Positions 5,517 to 6,767 of a stretch of 6,767 nt of DNA are shown in pieces (position 1 is the stretch's first letter; the number at the start of each line of letters is the position of its first letter). The translations under genes and the position numbers were made by a program. This DNA is from an uncultured Eubacteriales bacterium. Lineage in GTDB: Bacteria; Bacillota_A; Clostridia; Peptostreptococcales; Anaerovoracaceae. The notes under the pieces were generated by a model. It did no database searches. It was not told where the DNA came from and worked only from the letters and a program-made list of their open reading frames with translations. The stretch spans positions 1-6,767 of the forward strand of contig CADATR010000093.1 in the NCBI GenBank assembly GCA_902790885.1. Reading direction: 5' to 3'.

Positions 5517-6767
5517 CTAATCTTCGAGCATGAGACGGATGATCTCTTCATCGGTCTCTTTCATTCCGAATCTTGCCAGGCGGCCGACCGTGTCTATCGT
5601 GCTTTCTACGCCATTTTTCACAAGGCCATCGCCGCCGAAGAACTCATTGCCCTTTTTGTACATCGACAGCCCCATGAGGCCAGCCTCAACAGCCACCGAG
5701 ATCTTGGCGGCGCAGCTCGCCTTGGCTCCGTCGCAGACGATCCCCGAATTGACAGCAAGCGCATTTACGACAGTGTGAGCTACGCCGTCGATGCCGAGCC
5801 CCTGCAGATAAGCGATCCCTGCTCCGGCTCCGCAGCCTGCGCTGACAGCTCCGCAATAGGCGGAAAGCCTTCCGATGCCGGTCTTGAGGTGAGTTGTGAC
5901 CAGGTTGGATACGCAAAGAGCGCGAAGGAGTTCCTCCTTTGACTTGTTGTTGGCTCTTGCGTAGACGATGACCGGGACGCTGGTCGTGATGCCCTGGTTA
6001 CCGCTTCCGGAGTTGATCACGACAGGAAGTTCGCAGCCGTTCATACGCGCGTCGCTCGCTGCGGCGGCATACGATCTCATCACGTATTTGAGATCGTACT
6101 CATGGCCAAGCATCATGGTGCTGCCTATATTGGCTCCGTAGTCACCGGCAAGGCCCTCCTCAGCGATCGCCATGTTATAGCGGATCTGCCTTTCAATTGT
6201 TTCGCGGACCTCTTCGACATCGACGATATCCGCAAATTCGACTATGCCTTCGATGGTCAGGCAGCTCCTGTCGGTGAGGCCGCTTTCTGTCGGCACATCC
6301 AGTTCCTTGTGGAACAGAATGCTGTCATTCAGGCGGACCGTTACGATATTCGTATGATAATCCGTTATCCTTACGTATGCCGAGTCGTCCCCTTTTGATG
6401 CGGTCACTCCTATATCGAAGATGTGGCCGTTGTCGACATGCCTTACCTCGATCGGAGTATCTCTGAGGAATTCCGCGATTTCCTCTATCTGCTCAGGGGT
6501 AACGTTTGAGATGACTTCGAGCTCTGCCCCGGCGTCGCCGGCGGCGGCGCCGGCTGCCGCGGCTGCAGGGATCCCCCTTAGGCCGCCGGTGTGAGGCACC
6601 ACTACGCTTTTGACGTTTTTGATTATGTTGCCGCTGACTTCGACCACAAGGTGCTCAGGCCTGGTGCCGAGCACTTCGGCGGCCTTAGCCGCGGCATAGG
6701 CGATGGCTATCGGCTCTGTGCAGCCCATCGCCGGCAGAAGCTCCTCTTTCAGTATCTGAATATACTC
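5517..6767 (-). CDS. cyuA: L-cysteine desulfidase, UPF0597/CyuA (YhaM) family, 5' end outside the window
   Basis: The family includes Fe-S L-cysteine desulfidases that turn cysteine into pyruvate, ammonia and sulfide, and shares the SDH-alpha fold of iron-sulfur L-serine dehydratases. Numbering from the internal Met at 6728: GCTEPIA (2-8), VPHTGG (44-49), NSGSGNQG (239-246), SAYCGAVSAGCGAGAG (289-304) and VCDGAKASCAAK (331-342). Cys3, Cys292, Cys299, Cys332 and Cys339 are candidates for cluster ligands. An Ala/Gly-rich run (55-68) is coded by a GC-dense stretch. The frame stays open from 6728 to the window edge, and its product, EYIQILKEELLPA, is the usual lead-in to GCTEP, so Met at 6728 is not the start and about 8-12 residues are missing. 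The C-terminus is complete (LMLED, stop 5517-5519). The small membrane protein gene follows after 11 bases. Activity on cysteine rather than another amino acid is inferred from the family. Confidence 0.9.
   Translation of the reverse strand, partial: EYIQILKEELLPAMGCTEPIAIAYAAAKAAEVLGTRPEHLVVEVSGNIIKNVKSVVVPHTGGLRGIPAAAAAGAAAGDAGAELEVISNVTPEQIEEIAEFLRDTPIEVRHVDNGHIFDIGVTASKGDDSAYVRITDYHTNIVTVRLNDSILFHKELDVPTESGLTDRSCLTIEGIVEFADIVDVEEVRETIERQIRYNMAIAEEGLAGDYGANIGSTMMLGHEYDLKYVMRSYAAAASDARMNGCELPVVINSGSGNQGITTSVPVIVYARANNKSKEELLRALCVSNLVTTHLKTGIGRLSAYCGAVSAGCGAGAGIAYLQGLGIDGVAHTVVNALAVNSGIVCDGAKASCAAKISVAVEAGLMGLSMYKKGNEFFGGDGLVKNGVESTIDTVGRLARFGMKETDEEIIRLMLED

Noticed and set aside
6728..6767. 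ATG at 6728 as the start of the cysteine desulfidase
   Set aside because: The frame stays open to the window edge and encodes family-like N-terminal residues before GCTEP, so the real start lies beyond the window.

Overview
The window looks like chromosomal DNA of an anaerobic, low-to-mid GC Gram-positive bacterium of the class Clostridia, possibly a gut or rumen Lachnospiraceae-like species. This rests on strong AAAGGAG-type ribosome binding sites, a Firmicutes-type EF-G paralog, a UPF0597/CyuA-type cysteine desulfidase, and an orphan protein built like a nuclease family I associate with Lachnospiraceae. Assignment below class level is inference.

All convincing genes lie on the minus strand, so transcription runs from high to low coordinates. 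In that order: a 5'-incomplete CyuA-like L-cysteine desulfidase (5517 to the right edge); a 65-residue single-membrane-span protein 11 bases behind it (5308-5505); deoD, purine nucleoside phosphorylase (4542-5249), with its own likely promoter; about 700 bases without a convincing gene but full of repeats and palindromes (3838-4541); a PD-(D/E)XK-like protein of unknown role (3046-3837), poorer in G+C than its neighbours; asnS, asparaginyl-tRNA synthetase (1428-2822), behind a near-consensus promoter; and a 3'-incomplete EF-G-like GTPase (1-1337), 90 bases after asnS with no evident terminator between them.

The genes at both ends are ordinary metabolism and translation: sulfur amino acid breakdown, purine salvage, tRNA charging, and a translational GTPase paralog. 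asnS and the EF-G-like gene may share a transcript, as may the desulfidase and the small membrane protein. No single pathway links the whole window.

The unusual part is 3838-4541 together with the nuclease-like gene. It holds a 38-base tandem duplication carrying a ribosome binding site, a perfect 16-base palindrome, an orphan plus-strand terminator-like hairpin, a roughly 300-base fold-back element whose inverted arms are each a hairpin with conserved stems and unrelated loops, another perfect inverted repeat, and a two-copy tandem repeat of 58 and 71 bases just after deoD. This looks like an accessory insertion between core genes. I see no CRISPR array, tRNA, rRNA, T-box or complete transposase. 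I cannot show that a new defence system is present.
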